Below the pieces are notes generated by a model. That model was not told where the DNA came from and searched no databases. It saw only the letters and a program-made list of their open reading frames with translations. The translations under genes and the position numbers were made by a program. A stretch of DNA of 29,014 nt from Bianquea renquensis (GTDB taxonomy: Bacteria > Bacillota > Clostridia > Lachnospirales > Bianqueaceae). Below, piece by piece: positions 8,244 to 16,109 of the stretch; within the stretch, counting starts at the first letter, position 1; every line of letters starts with the position of its first letter. The DNA is taken from contig NZ_JACRSQ010000036.1 in assembly GCF_014384895.1 (NCBI RefSeq), positions 1 through 29,014 on the forward strand, read 5' to 3'.

Positions 8244-10493
8244 CTATATGAGTTCAATGACTGTCCTGATTATACTAGAATTCCCCTGCCGAATAAACAC
8301 AATCTGATTCAAGAATTTTTCCTGGAACATTTCCAGCTTGCGGAATTCACAGCGGCAGTTCTCCGGAATGTGGACCACCGCCTTTCCATTCTTGCCGTAA
8401 ATGACCACGCAGTCCTCCCGCCTCTCCACCGGCAACATGGTATTCCAGAGAAATTCCACCCGATCGCAGCCACATTCCTCCCTCAGCTCATACTCATCCA
8501 GTATAACAAACTCATTGGGCTGGCGGCTCTGAATGGTTCGGGTCCATCTCTCATAGTATTGTCGATACGCCATCCCCGCATTCAAAAAAACTTGAAACCT
8601 CTGTTCATCCCCACTCCCGTGAAGGCTGATCGTCTCCATACAAGGGTTTTCCGCTGCCACTCTTGCCTTTGTTCCCGCCGGAACAAGGACATTATGGCGC
8701 TGGCACTGCTTGTAAATCATGGAATAGGAACTGCTGTAATCGCAGGTTCCGGGGTCCATGGCAAACGTCTGGCCCGCATATTCAAGAATAAAGCTTCCCT
8801 TATCCTCGTGGGCGTGACCGGCCCCGCTGCGATTTCCCAAAACCACCATTTTGACAGCCTTTCCCTTCCAGAACCTGTGGGAGGACGCCAAATTCATCTC
8901 CCGCATCAGCACAAAGGGCCGGACCTCTGCCCTTGATTTTAGTTCCATGCTCTGTACCATTAGGGCAAAGTAGTCGTCAGCTAGACCGCCGGAACGCGCC
9001 ACCGACTTCCCAAAAATATTCACCCATGGGCTATCCTTTAAGAGATAGGCCATAAATGCCAGATGGGTTTGGGATAGAGTGGAATGGGCATCGCAGATGG
9101 GGATCATGTCCTGGTCATCATCTGTCGAGAGGAGAGCGTCCGCAAAATCAACCGACGCTAGCAGATTCTCTGGGGTAACCTCCTCAAGGCGTTTTCCCAA
9201 AGCACGGGCGTAAAGGTAAAGGGCCTGACCGCCATTTGCCCCCACACACGTAAAATAGGTAGGGCCTTCCACATATCCACCGTCCGGAAGAACCGTCTTT
9301 TGAATATTTTCCACAATGTCGCCATAGGCGATTTCCATGTAGGGGGCCACCCTCGGCCATTCTTTGAGCAAAAGAGCATACGCTGCCATCCGCCCGTGAG
9401 AGAACCAGATAAGCTGATTGTTTTCAAAAATATATTCATGCCGCCACGCATTGTAATTGATGGATGCCAAACCTTCCTCCGCCAGGCGTCGAAATAAACG
9501 GGACTTGGCAGAGGGCATAAAAAATTCATGCGCCAGATCATAGATAAACACGAGATCGTAAAGACAAAGAGACTGCACAAAGCATCGGTGTTCCCAGCTG
9601 CCAACTGGGAAATCGCAGATCATGCCGTCATCCCAGTGAGTGCAGGCGAGGATTGACATGGCATAGCGGGCGGCCAGATGAAGAGAAGCCGCATCCTTTT
9701 CCAAAATCCCATACATGGCAGCGCGAAGGCCGTTTCGAATCAGATAGTGCTGATTGTCCCGCACCCGGCAATAGCGGGTATCTTGCCAAAAATTTACAAA
9801 GTCATGGATGCATGTCTCGGGAGCAAAATACTTGTCATAGCTGGTATTCGGTGCGAAGGGCGAGGGCACCCCCTTCATTTTTTTCTCCTCGTATAGGGTG
9901 CGAATCTTCTCCAACTGCTCTTCTGAAATAAAAATTCCATAACATGGAGCGAAGGAGACGGGAGTCTCCACAGGGTACAGGCTTCCCTCCCACGCCGGAT
10001 CATACTGGAACTGCGCTAGGTGGTCAAGGAGCCGCTGGCTATTTTGCAGACCTACCCAATTGAGCCATCCCATTCCCGTTCTGCACTCTGCCGCGTAGAC
10101 TTCAATCCGAAGGCTGTAGAGCTGCGCACTTTCTTCCACCGGTAGCGCAATCTCCTGTTTTTCCTGCCCGAATGGAGCGCTCCTGATGGAGAGCAAGCCT
10201 CTGTCCGTTTCTGCCTCGATTCTGATTGCACAGCCGTTGGATACCATTGCCGATAGCAGAAGCATGTCATACCGGCTCACATCGACGGGGGGCTCATAGC
10301 GCTTGGATATGGCGAGCACTAGCTCCTGATCCTTCGAGTTCTGCCATTCGAAAGATACGTTGCACCACCCTTGCGCGAGCTCTGTCCCCGTCTCTGCGTT
10401 TCCATTCACCGTCCACCTGTCTATGGCACAGAGTTCAGGATCCCAGAAAGGTTCTAGAATCGACTCTGCCGTATTGATTGCTGTCGCTTTCAT
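8244..10493 (-). CDS. heparinase II/III-family polysaccharide lyase, cytoplasmic
   Basis: The 749-residue protein has an N-terminal region (1-180) rich in beta-strand patterns, possibly a carbohydrate-binding-like domain. A helical region (about 185-500) resembles the alpha/alpha toroid of these lyases, with the conserved FENNQLIWFSHG near 356-367. The C-terminal heparinase II/III beta-sandwich carries GHAHEDKGSF (559-568) and the following MDPGTCDY. H560, H562, D564 and a nearby tyrosine are candidates for metal or catalytic roles. No signal peptide is present, so it should act inside the cell on imported uronic-acid oligosaccharides by beta-elimination. The exact substrate cannot be told. 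ATG 10493 has GGAGG eight bases upstream; the longer frame to 10541 starts inside a hairpin and is rejected. Confidence 0.85.
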   Translation of the reverse strand: MKATAINTAESILEPFWDPELCAIDRWTVNGNAETGTELAQGWCNVSFEWQNSKDQELVLAISKRYEPPVDVSRYDMLLLSAMVSNGCAIRIEAETDRGLLSIRSAPFGQEKQEIALPVEESAQLYSLRIEVYAAECRTGMGWLNWVGLQNSQRLLDHLAQFQYDPAWEGSLYPVETPVSFAPCYGIFISEEQLEKIRTLYEEKKMKGVPSPFAPNTSYDKYFAPETCIHDFVNFWQDTRYCRVRDNQHYLIRNGLRAAMYGILEKDAASLHLAARYAMSILACTHWDDGMICDFPVGSWEHRCFVQSLCLYDLVFIYDLAHEFFMPSAKSRLFRRLAEEGLASINYNAWRHEYIFENNQLIWFSHGRMAAYALLLKEWPRVAPYMEIAYGDIVENIQKTVLPDGGYVEGPTYFTCVGANGGQALYLYARALGKRLEEVTPENLLASVDFADALLSTDDDQDMIPICDAHSTLSQTHLAFMAYLLKDSPWVNIFGKSVARSGGLADDYFALMVQSMELKSRAEVRPFVLMREMNLASSHRFWKGKAVKMVVLGNRSGAGHAHEDKGSFILEYAGQTFAMDPGTCDYSSSYSMIYKQCQRHNVLVPAGTKARVAAENPCMETISLHGSGDEQRFQVFLNAGMAYRQYYERWTRTIQSRQPNEFVILDEYELREECGCDRVEFLWNTMLPVERREDCVVIYGKNGKAVVHIPENCRCEFRKLEMFQEKFLNQIVFIRQGNSSIIRTVIELI

Positions 10494-10514
10494 ACATATT
10501 TCCTCCATAAAGAA

Positions 10515-10548
10515 GCGGGACACGCAGGGGAAACCCCGCATGTCCCGC
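10515..10548 (-). terminator. strong hairpin between binding-protein and lyase genes (attenuator or mRNA stabiliser)
   Basis: The arm GCGGGACA-C-GC-A-GGGG pairs with CCCCGC-A-TGTCCCGC around AAA, with one mismatch and one bulge. On the minus strand it is followed by TTCTTTAT, a weak U-tract, then within a few bases by the lyase ribosome site. It may partly terminate transcription or protect the 3' end of the upstream message, so that the binding protein is made in excess over the lyase. Confidence 0.6.
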
Positions 10549-10573
10549 CGAACTATACGTTTATCAAAGGGCG

Positions 10574-12226
10574 TTAGTCGATCTGGGCGATGATGCCGTC
10601 CATGATGGCGCCGCCCTCCTGGTAGGCGCGGTTGTATTCATCAGTTAATGCCTGTCCTCCCGCATCATACCACTTCTGCCGAATGACCTCATAGTCATCC
10701 AGAGGCCGTGTTCCCGTGATGATATCAATAATTCCGCTAAGGAATTCAGGATCAATATCGGCGCTGACAGACGTAATCTCAGTGTCTGTGAAGAAGCTTG
10801 CCCAGTCAATATAGCTCTCGCCAGGTACCAGCGTTCCTTCCAGAGCATATCGTCCCCATTCCGCATTATCCGTCCGCTGATAGCGATCCTGCAGCGCCGG
10901 CACACCCGGGGTCGAGTCAAGCATTACGGAGCCAAACTGCGCCTGCTTATTGACATCGGACACATAGAGGTCAACCTTAGCGCCGTTTTCATCCCGTTCC
11001 CAGTCGGTTCCTTCCACACCGTAACGGACATATTCCGCATCGTCAGTGTTGGCAGAGACAAAGTCTACAACCTGTAGGCAGAGATTCAACTTTTCTTCAT
11101 CCTTAGCCAGGTGAGAGCCAAAAGTAGTGGAGGAAGTGATGGATCCCCAAGTCATGTAGCCATAATCTCCGTTCGGTCCTTTCAGAGCGGGACCGACTTC
11201 CAGTCTTGCGTTGGGATCGCCTGAGATAGCGTCCAGATAGAACTCTCCCTGAGGAGCCTGTGCACGGCCCCAGGTGGCAAAGGTATGGTAGGCAATATTT
11301 CCGCCTGCCACCTTCTGTTTGAAAATTGCATTGTCCGTGGTAACAAATTCAGGATCGATGATTCCCATGTCATACCACCGTCTTAACAGCTCAAGGCCAT
11401 CCTTGATCTCATCCCGCATCCAACCAAAGGTTATCGTGCCATCGTCATTGACCATCCACTTTGATGGAAGGACGCCATAGGCGGCAAAGATGGAGGCAAA
11501 CAGGTTCGCCGAAGCATCTTTTCCGCGGAAGGTCAAACCATAAGTATCGTTGCTGCCGCTTCCATTGACATCAGTGGCAATAATCTTCAGGAATACGTCC
11601 TCCGCCTCCTGAATCGTAGTGGGAACTTCCGTCACACCGACTTTTTCCAACATGTCCATCCTCCAGTGGTTGGAAAAAGGAGCGATAACGCTAGGTTGCA
11701 TAATGGGCAGGCCCCAGTTCTTACCGTCTGCGTAGGCCGCCAACCAAACTTCTTCCCCATACTCCTTCGTCGCTTCATAGATGTTGGGAGCGTATTCCTT
11801 AGCCTTGCTTATGGGAACCTCACAGATAATCCCCTGTTTCACATACTGTGCAACTACATTCTGGCTGTCCCGGTAAATAATGTCCGGGATGTCGCCGCCG
11901 GCCACGCGGGTGTTGATCTGGTCCTGCCAAGTGGCGCGCTCGAAGGGCATAAAATCAATTTCAACATTGGGCATCCGTTCCATGAGCCGCTCTTCGGCCC
12001 CGTTGTCTTCCTCGACAGAGGATGATACCCACATCGCCCAGGAAATCTTGGTTCTTTCTCCAGTGGGAGCTCCGCTTTCACTGGAGCCCTCCGTGGGCTT
12101 TGAGCTGTCAGATGTACTGGTGTTACTGGTGTTACTGTCGGCAGCTGGTTTGCTGCAGCTGACTGCAAAGGGGATCACCATGATCACCGCTAGCAATGCA
12201 GACAGAATTTTCTTGCTTCGTTTCAT
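10574..12226 (-). CDS. ABC transporter solute-binding lipoprotein (LplA-like, family 1)
   Basis: This 550-residue protein is the extracellular sugar receptor of the transporter. Its lipoprotein signal peptide has a basic start (KRSKK), a hydrophobic stretch and a lipobox ending in cysteine 24 (AVSC). A Ser/Thr-rich linker (about 25-60) tethers the mature domain to the membrane. The mature part has the size and character of Bacillus LplA/YtcQ-type proteins that bind oligosaccharides. The ATG follows AAGGAGGAGTAAGA. It lies 39 bases after the second permease gene, and a strong hairpin follows its stop. Ligand is inferred to be an acidic or pectin-, alginate- or glycosaminoglycan-type oligosaccharide from the lyase next door. 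Confidence 0.92.
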   Translation of the reverse strand: MKRSKKILSALLAVIMVIPFAVSCSKPAADSNTSNTSTSDSSKPTEGSSESGAPTGERTKISWAMWVSSSVEEDNGAEERLMERMPNVEIDFMPFERATWQDQINTRVAGGDIPDIIYRDSQNVVAQYVKQGIICEVPISKAKEYAPNIYEATKEYGEEVWLAAYADGKNWGLPIMQPSVIAPFSNHWRMDMLEKVGVTEVPTTIQEAEDVFLKIIATDVNGSGSNDTYGLTFRGKDASANLFASIFAAYGVLPSKWMVNDDGTITFGWMRDEIKDGLELLRRWYDMGIIDPEFVTTDNAIFKQKVAGGNIAYHTFATWGRAQAPQGEFYLDAISGDPNARLEVGPALKGPNGDYGYMTWGSITSSTTFGSHLAKDEEKLNLCLQVVDFVSANTDDAEYVRYGVEGTDWERDENGAKVDLYVSDVNKQAQFGSVMLDSTPGVPALQDRYQRTDNAEWGRYALEGTLVPGESYIDWASFFTDTEITSVSADIDPEFLSGIIDIITGTRPLDDYEVIRQKWYDAGGQALTDEYNRAYQEGGAIMDGIIAQID

Positions 12227-12265
12227 TCTTACTCCTCCTTTATAAAAAATATATAATATTGTATA

Positions 12266-13150
12266 TTACCCCTTTACTGCGCCCAGCATCACACCCTTTG
12301 TGAAGTATTTCTGAATGAATGGGTAGACGCAAATAATGGGGATGGTACTAACCATGACAATGGCGCCTTTTGTCGTCTCGGGCGTCTGGGGGGCAGTGCC
12401 CGTATCGATAGCGCCCTCCGGAAGATATTTATCTAGCTCATTTTCCAGCAGGATCCGCCGCAGGACAACCGGCAAGGTATACTTGGAGCGATCGTGCATG
12501 TAAATCATCGCGTCGAAATAATTATTCCAGTGCGCTACGGCAATCCACAACATGACCGTTGCCAGTACAGGCTTAGAAAGAGGCAGAACGATTTTATACC
12601 AGATGGTCATGTACGACGCCCCGTCAATACAGGCCGACTCCTCCAAACTGGGCGGCAAGCTCTCAAGAAAATTCCGCATGATGATCAGATTGTATGCGGT
12701 TACCGCTGTGGGAAGGATCAGTGCCCAGATGGTATTCATAATATGTAGATCCTTAACCAACAGGTAGGAAGGAATCATGCCACCGCTGAAAATCATAGTG
12801 AAAAGAATGATAAAGGTTACCAGCTTGTTAAAAGGCATATCGCGCTTAGAGAGAGGATACGCAGTCAGCGCTGTCACCCCTAGACTAAACACGGTTCCCA
12901 CCACCACCCGGACTAGAGAATTCCAGAAACTCCGGATAATCTCGTTGGACTTAAACACCGTCTCATATGCCTGAAGCGTAGGAGCCGACGTAAATAGCCG
13001 CAGTCCAGGCTTCAGCGCCTCGGACCGTGGTGAGATCGAAAGGATGAATAAGTCCCAAAAGGGATAAAAGGTAATGATGACCAGAAGGGCCACAAAGATA
13101 TAGCAGAAAATAATAAACACTTTATCGCGCTTTGTATCCGTTTTAATCAT
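12266..13150 (-). CDS. carbohydrate ABC transporter permease (LplC/YtcP-like)
   Basis: This 294-residue inner-membrane protein has about six hydrophobic segments, the first at 11-38. The cytoplasmic EAA loop, which contacts the ATPase, starts at about 170 (EESACIDGAS) and runs to LPLSKP. Length and ending (KGVMLGAVKG) fit the second permease of LplABC-type oligosaccharide importers. The ribosome site AAGGAGGCGGCAGT lies directly before the ATG, twelve bases after the stop of the other permease gene, so they are co-transcribed and the products should form a heterodimer. Confidence 0.93.
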   Translation of the reverse strand: MIKTDTKRDKVFIIFCYIFVALLVIITFYPFWDLFILSISPRSEALKPGLRLFTSAPTLQAYETVFKSNEIIRSFWNSLVRVVVGTVFSLGVTALTAYPLSKRDMPFNKLVTFIILFTMIFSGGMIPSYLLVKDLHIMNTIWALILPTAVTAYNLIIMRNFLESLPPSLEESACIDGASYMTIWYKIVLPLSKPVLATVMLWIAVAHWNNYFDAMIYMHDRSKYTLPVVLRRILLENELDKYLPEGAIDTGTAPQTPETTKGAIVMVSTIPIICVYPFIQKYFTKGVMLGAVKG

Positions 13151-13162
13151 ACTGCCGCCTCC

Positions 13163-14128
13163 TTACCACAAGCCGCTACCGCTGTCCGGACTGATTTTTT
13201 TCGTAATCAGGTTCACGGTCACCACTAGGATCAGACCTACAACTGATTTAAAGAGACCCACGGCTGTAGAAAAGCTGTAGCTCATATCCACGAGTCCTTT
13301 GCGGTACACGTAGGTATCCAGAATGTCAGCCACATCGTATACCTGAGGGCTGTAGAGGTTAAATACCTGGTCAAAACCTGCGCTCATGATGTTTCCCATG
13401 GAGAGGATCAACATGGTGGTCGCAATGGGTAGAATGCTGGGCAGCGTGATGCGGGTGATCCTCTGGATGCGGGTCGCCCCGTCCACAATGGCCGCCTCAT
13501 ACAGGGAAGGATCAATTCCGGAAAGAGCCGCCAAATATACGACGGAACTCCACCCAATTTCTTTCCAGATATTGCTGACGACTAAGATAAAGCGGAACCA
13601 TTTTGAATCGGCAAGGAAATAAATTGAACTGCCGCCGAGTTTCTGTATGATGACGTTGACCACTCCACTGCTTGGGGACAGCAAGTTATTTAACAAGCTC
13701 GCCACGATAATCCAGGATATAAAATGGGGCAAGTAGGAAATTGTCTGGGCAATCCGCTTAAAGGTCTGGTTCCCGATTTCATTTAAAACAATCGCCAACA
13801 AAATCGGCATGGGAAACGAAAAGATCAATTTTAGGAAACTGATAATAATCGTGTTGGTCAGCGCGCGGGTCGCGGCCTCTGTCCCGAAGAACTTTGTAAA
13901 ATGTTTTAACCCCACCCAGGGGCTGTCCCATATACCAAGGCCGATATTGTAGTCCTTAAAGGCTATCTGCAAACCATACATAGGTCCATAACAAAAAATA
14001 ATGACCAGGGCAAGGCCAGGCAAAAGCATGAGATATAACAAGCCATACGGCTTCATCCGCTGCAGCAGAGTATGGTTTTGGTTCTTTTTACTATATGTTT
14101 CTCTATTTTTTAATGATGCTGCAGACAT
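13163..14128 (-). CDS. carbohydrate ABC transporter permease (LplB/YteP-like)
   Basis: This 321-residue permease is the first gene of the sugar operon. A basic cytoplasmic tail (1-26) precedes the first membrane segment (about 29-47), and five more hydrophobic stretches follow. The EAA loop starts at 211 (EAAIVDGATR). The C-terminus (KKISPDSGSGLW) resembles LplB/YteP-type proteins. The ATG is preceded by GGGAGGTG and by a well-formed promoter at 14168-14196. No ATP-binding subunit is encoded in the window. In Bacillus, transporters of this class share the ATPase MsmX, and the same is inferred here. Confidence 0.93.
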   Translation of the reverse strand: MSAASLKNRETYSKKNQNHTLLQRMKPYGLLYLMLLPGLALVIIFCYGPMYGLQIAFKDYNIGLGIWDSPWVGLKHFTKFFGTEAATRALTNTIIISFLKLIFSFPMPILLAIVLNEIGNQTFKRIAQTISYLPHFISWIIVASLLNNLLSPSSGVVNVIIQKLGGSSIYFLADSKWFRFILVVSNIWKEIGWSSVVYLAALSGIDPSLYEAAIVDGATRIQRITRITLPSILPIATTMLILSMGNIMSAGFDQVFNLYSPQVYDVADILDTYVYRKGLVDMSYSFSTAVGLFKSVVGLILVVTVNLITKKISPDSGSGLW

Positions 14129-14167
14129 CTAAACACCTCCCTGTATGTAATTCGATTGAATACTATC

Positions 14168-14196
14168 AGTATATTGGCATTTTGCCTCTATCTCAA
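14168..14196 (-). promoter_or_regulatory. sigma-A-type promoter of the sugar-uptake operon
   Basis: TTGAGA (14196-14191) and TATACT (14173-14168) are separated by exactly 17 bases on the minus strand. Both differ by one base from the consensus. Predicted start is near 14161, with a leader of about 33 nt ending in GGGAGGTG before the permease ATG. A short GGCA/TGCC palindrome lies in the spacer. Confidence 0.75.
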
Positions 14197-14255
14197 TGAT
14201 AAATTTGTACTTTTCTTGATCATTATTGACCTCATCTAAAATCATAGCCCCGCTT

Positions 14256-14276
14256 TTCCTATTTACTCTATAGGAA
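14256..14276. promoter_or_regulatory. inverted repeat, candidate regulator-binding site
   Basis: TTCCTAT, seven bases, ATAGGAA: a perfect 7+7 inverted repeat about 60-80 bases upstream of the -35 box of the sugar operon. Position and symmetry suit an activator site, perhaps for the YesN-like regulator encoded at the end of the operon. AraC-type regulators often use direct repeats, so another factor is possible. The remaining bases of the 303-base gap between the permease and gltX genes hold only the promoter and the gltX terminator. Confidence 0.4.
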
Positions 14277-14371
14277 TTATATTCTATTTGACCCACGATC
14301 AGCCTTATTCCATAGGCAATATGCATACATTTTGGCTTCTGCACCGCTTAAGGCAAACTTTCCTAAGGGAC

Positions 14372-14414
14372 AAAAAAACACCTGCCAGTCAGCATTCATG
14401 CTGATTGACAGGTG
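14372..14414 (-). terminator. rho-independent terminator of gltX
   Basis: On the minus strand CACCTG-T-CA-A-TCAGCA pairs with TGCTGA-C-TG-G-CAGGTG around TGAA (one G-U pair, one mismatch), followed by seven T. It lies 18 bases after the gltX stop and ends the long housekeeping unit. Confidence 0.93.
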
Positions 14415-14431
14415 CTTGATGCGCGCAAATC

Positions 14432-16084
14432 TCACGCCAACGCCTGTTTCGCCGCCTCCAGCCGCGCAAGAACCCGCTCTCTGCCCAGCAGGCCCATGAC
14501 GATCTGTAGATCCGGTGAATTCGTGCGGCCGCAGATCGCAACCCGCAGAACCATGGAAAGATCCCCCACATTGCCGGCAAATTGATCTGGGGCTGCTTTG
14601 TATTCTTTCATATTGGCTGTAAAGCCATACCGGGGACACATCTGTCTTAGCTTTTCGAACCACGCGTCTGCGTCATCGGTCTCCTCATAGATTTGCTTGT
14701 AGTCCTCCAAAATCGTCCTCACCACAGTTCGGTCTAGGTTGGCTGGCATAGCGCCATAATCCGGCTCGAACAGCTCATCAAAGAAAAAACTGACATAGGG
14801 TTTTACGTCGCTCCACAGGGCTATGTCCTTCCGCGGTTTTTTTCCACCACGGCCGATCGACAAAATCGCCTCGGCGTAGGCAGGATCCGCCGTAAATAGG
14901 GTATGGAAATCTGAGTCCTGGGTGGCTGTCCACTGCTCAACATAGCGGTATACCTCATGGGCTGTCATTCTGGATATGACATTTTTGCTCACATCGAGAA
15001 GTTTGTCCATATCAAATAGGGCGCCGGAGGCACTCATCTTTTTCGTCGTAAAGGGGAAGCTCTTCCAGTCCGCCTGGGGATTCGCCATACGCCATTCTTC
15101 ATAATTAGAGTTCAGAAGGGTCATCAGGTACTCCAAAACCGCAGGGACGGGTACTCCCGCCTGATAATAGTAATCCAAAGCCAATTCCGGATCTTTGCGC
15201 TTGGACAGCTTACGCTTAGACCCATTCTCCATCTTCATCAGCTGCGCCGTATGGATATACTTGGGTGGCTTCCAGCCCATGGCCTGAAACAGCTGCAAAT
15301 GAATGGGAAGTGTAGCCAACCACTCTTCTCCCCGGACCACATGCGTCGTTCCCATGAGATGGTCATCCACCACATGGGCAAAATGATACGTTGGAATCCC
15401 GTCAGATTTGAGAATGACCACGTCCTGATCATTTTCTGTAAGCTCCATCTTCCCCTTGACAAGATCGGTAAAGGGAACTTTTCTGTCAAGGGAACCCGGG
15501 GAACGGAATCGGATGACGTAACTCTCCCCTCGGGCGATCCTCCCCTTGATTTCCTCCAGGCTACAGTCCCGAAATTTCGCGTACTTGCCATAATATCCAA
15601 AATTCTCTCTGTTAGCCTCCTGTTGCCGGCGCATGTCATTCAGCTCTTCCTCAGTGCAGAAGCAGGGATACGCCATCCCCTTTTGGACGAGTTCTTTGAC
15701 ATAGGTTTGATAGATGGCTCCCCGCAGACTTTGCCGATAAGGGCCGTACTGTCCGTTGTCGCCCCCCAGTGTGGCGCCCTCGTCGAAAGTCAGGCCATAA
15801 CGGTCAAAGACCTCCAGAATCTTCTCCTCCCCATTCTCTACCTTCCGCTTCGCATCAGTGTCCTCAATGCGCAGGTAGAAAACGCCTCCGCTCTGATGGG
15901 CCAACCGCTCATCGATCAGTGCGCCGTAGAGATTCCCCAAATGCATGAAGCCTGTGGGGCTTGGCGCCATCCTCGTCACCTTGGCTTCCTGGGAAAGTTC
16001 CCGCGGGCCGTATGCTGCCTCGATTTCGTCTGATGTCTGTTGAATATGGGGAAATAAAAGCTCCGCCAATGCTGTAAAATCCAT
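14432..16084 (-). CDS. gltX: glutamate--tRNA ligase, 550-residue clostridial form
   Basis: This class I aminoacyl-tRNA synthetase charges tRNA with glutamate. It has 550 residues, longer than the common 470-490. About 35 residues precede the catalytic core, a form I recall from clostridial genomes. The HIGH-type motif reads HLGN (48-51, after PSPTGFM) and the KMSKS-type loop reads KLSKR (292-296). C141 and C143 (CFC) may be part of a zinc site. The C-terminal half is helical, as expected for anticodon recognition. The ribosome site AAGGAGA lies seven to eight bases before the ATG. It is 25 bases downstream of gpsA and probably co-transcribed with it. Whether it discriminates tRNA-Glu from tRNA-Gln cannot be read from the sequence. 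Confidence 0.93.
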   Translation of the reverse strand: MDFTALAELLFPHIQQTSDEIEAAYGPRELSQEAKVTRMAPSPTGFMHLGNLYGALIDERLAHQSGGVFYLRIEDTDAKRKVENGEEKILEVFDRYGLTFDEGATLGGDNGQYGPYRQSLRGAIYQTYVKELVQKGMAYPCFCTEEELNDMRRQQEANRENFGYYGKYAKFRDCSLEEIKGRIARGESYVIRFRSPGSLDRKVPFTDLVKGKMELTENDQDVVILKSDGIPTYHFAHVVDDHLMGTTHVVRGEEWLATLPIHLQLFQAMGWKPPKYIHTAQLMKMENGSKRKLSKRKDPELALDYYYQAGVPVPAVLEYLMTLLNSNYEEWRMANPQADWKSFPFTTKKMSASGALFDMDKLLDVSKNVISRMTAHEVYRYVEQWTATQDSDFHTLFTADPAYAEAILSIGRGGKKPRKDIALWSDVKPYVSFFFDELFEPDYGAMPANLDRTVVRTILEDYKQIYEETDDADAWFEKLRQMCPRYGFTANMKEYKAAPDQFAGNVGDLSMVLRVAICGRTNSPDLQIVMGLLGRERVLARLEAAKQALA

Positions 16085-16109
16085 GGTATTGTCTCCTTTG
16101 CTAATCCTT

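Noticed and set aside
14129..14344. 71-residue minus-strand frame upstream of the first permease
   Set aside because: It contains the operon promoter and inverted repeat, has no ribosome site and no recognisable features.
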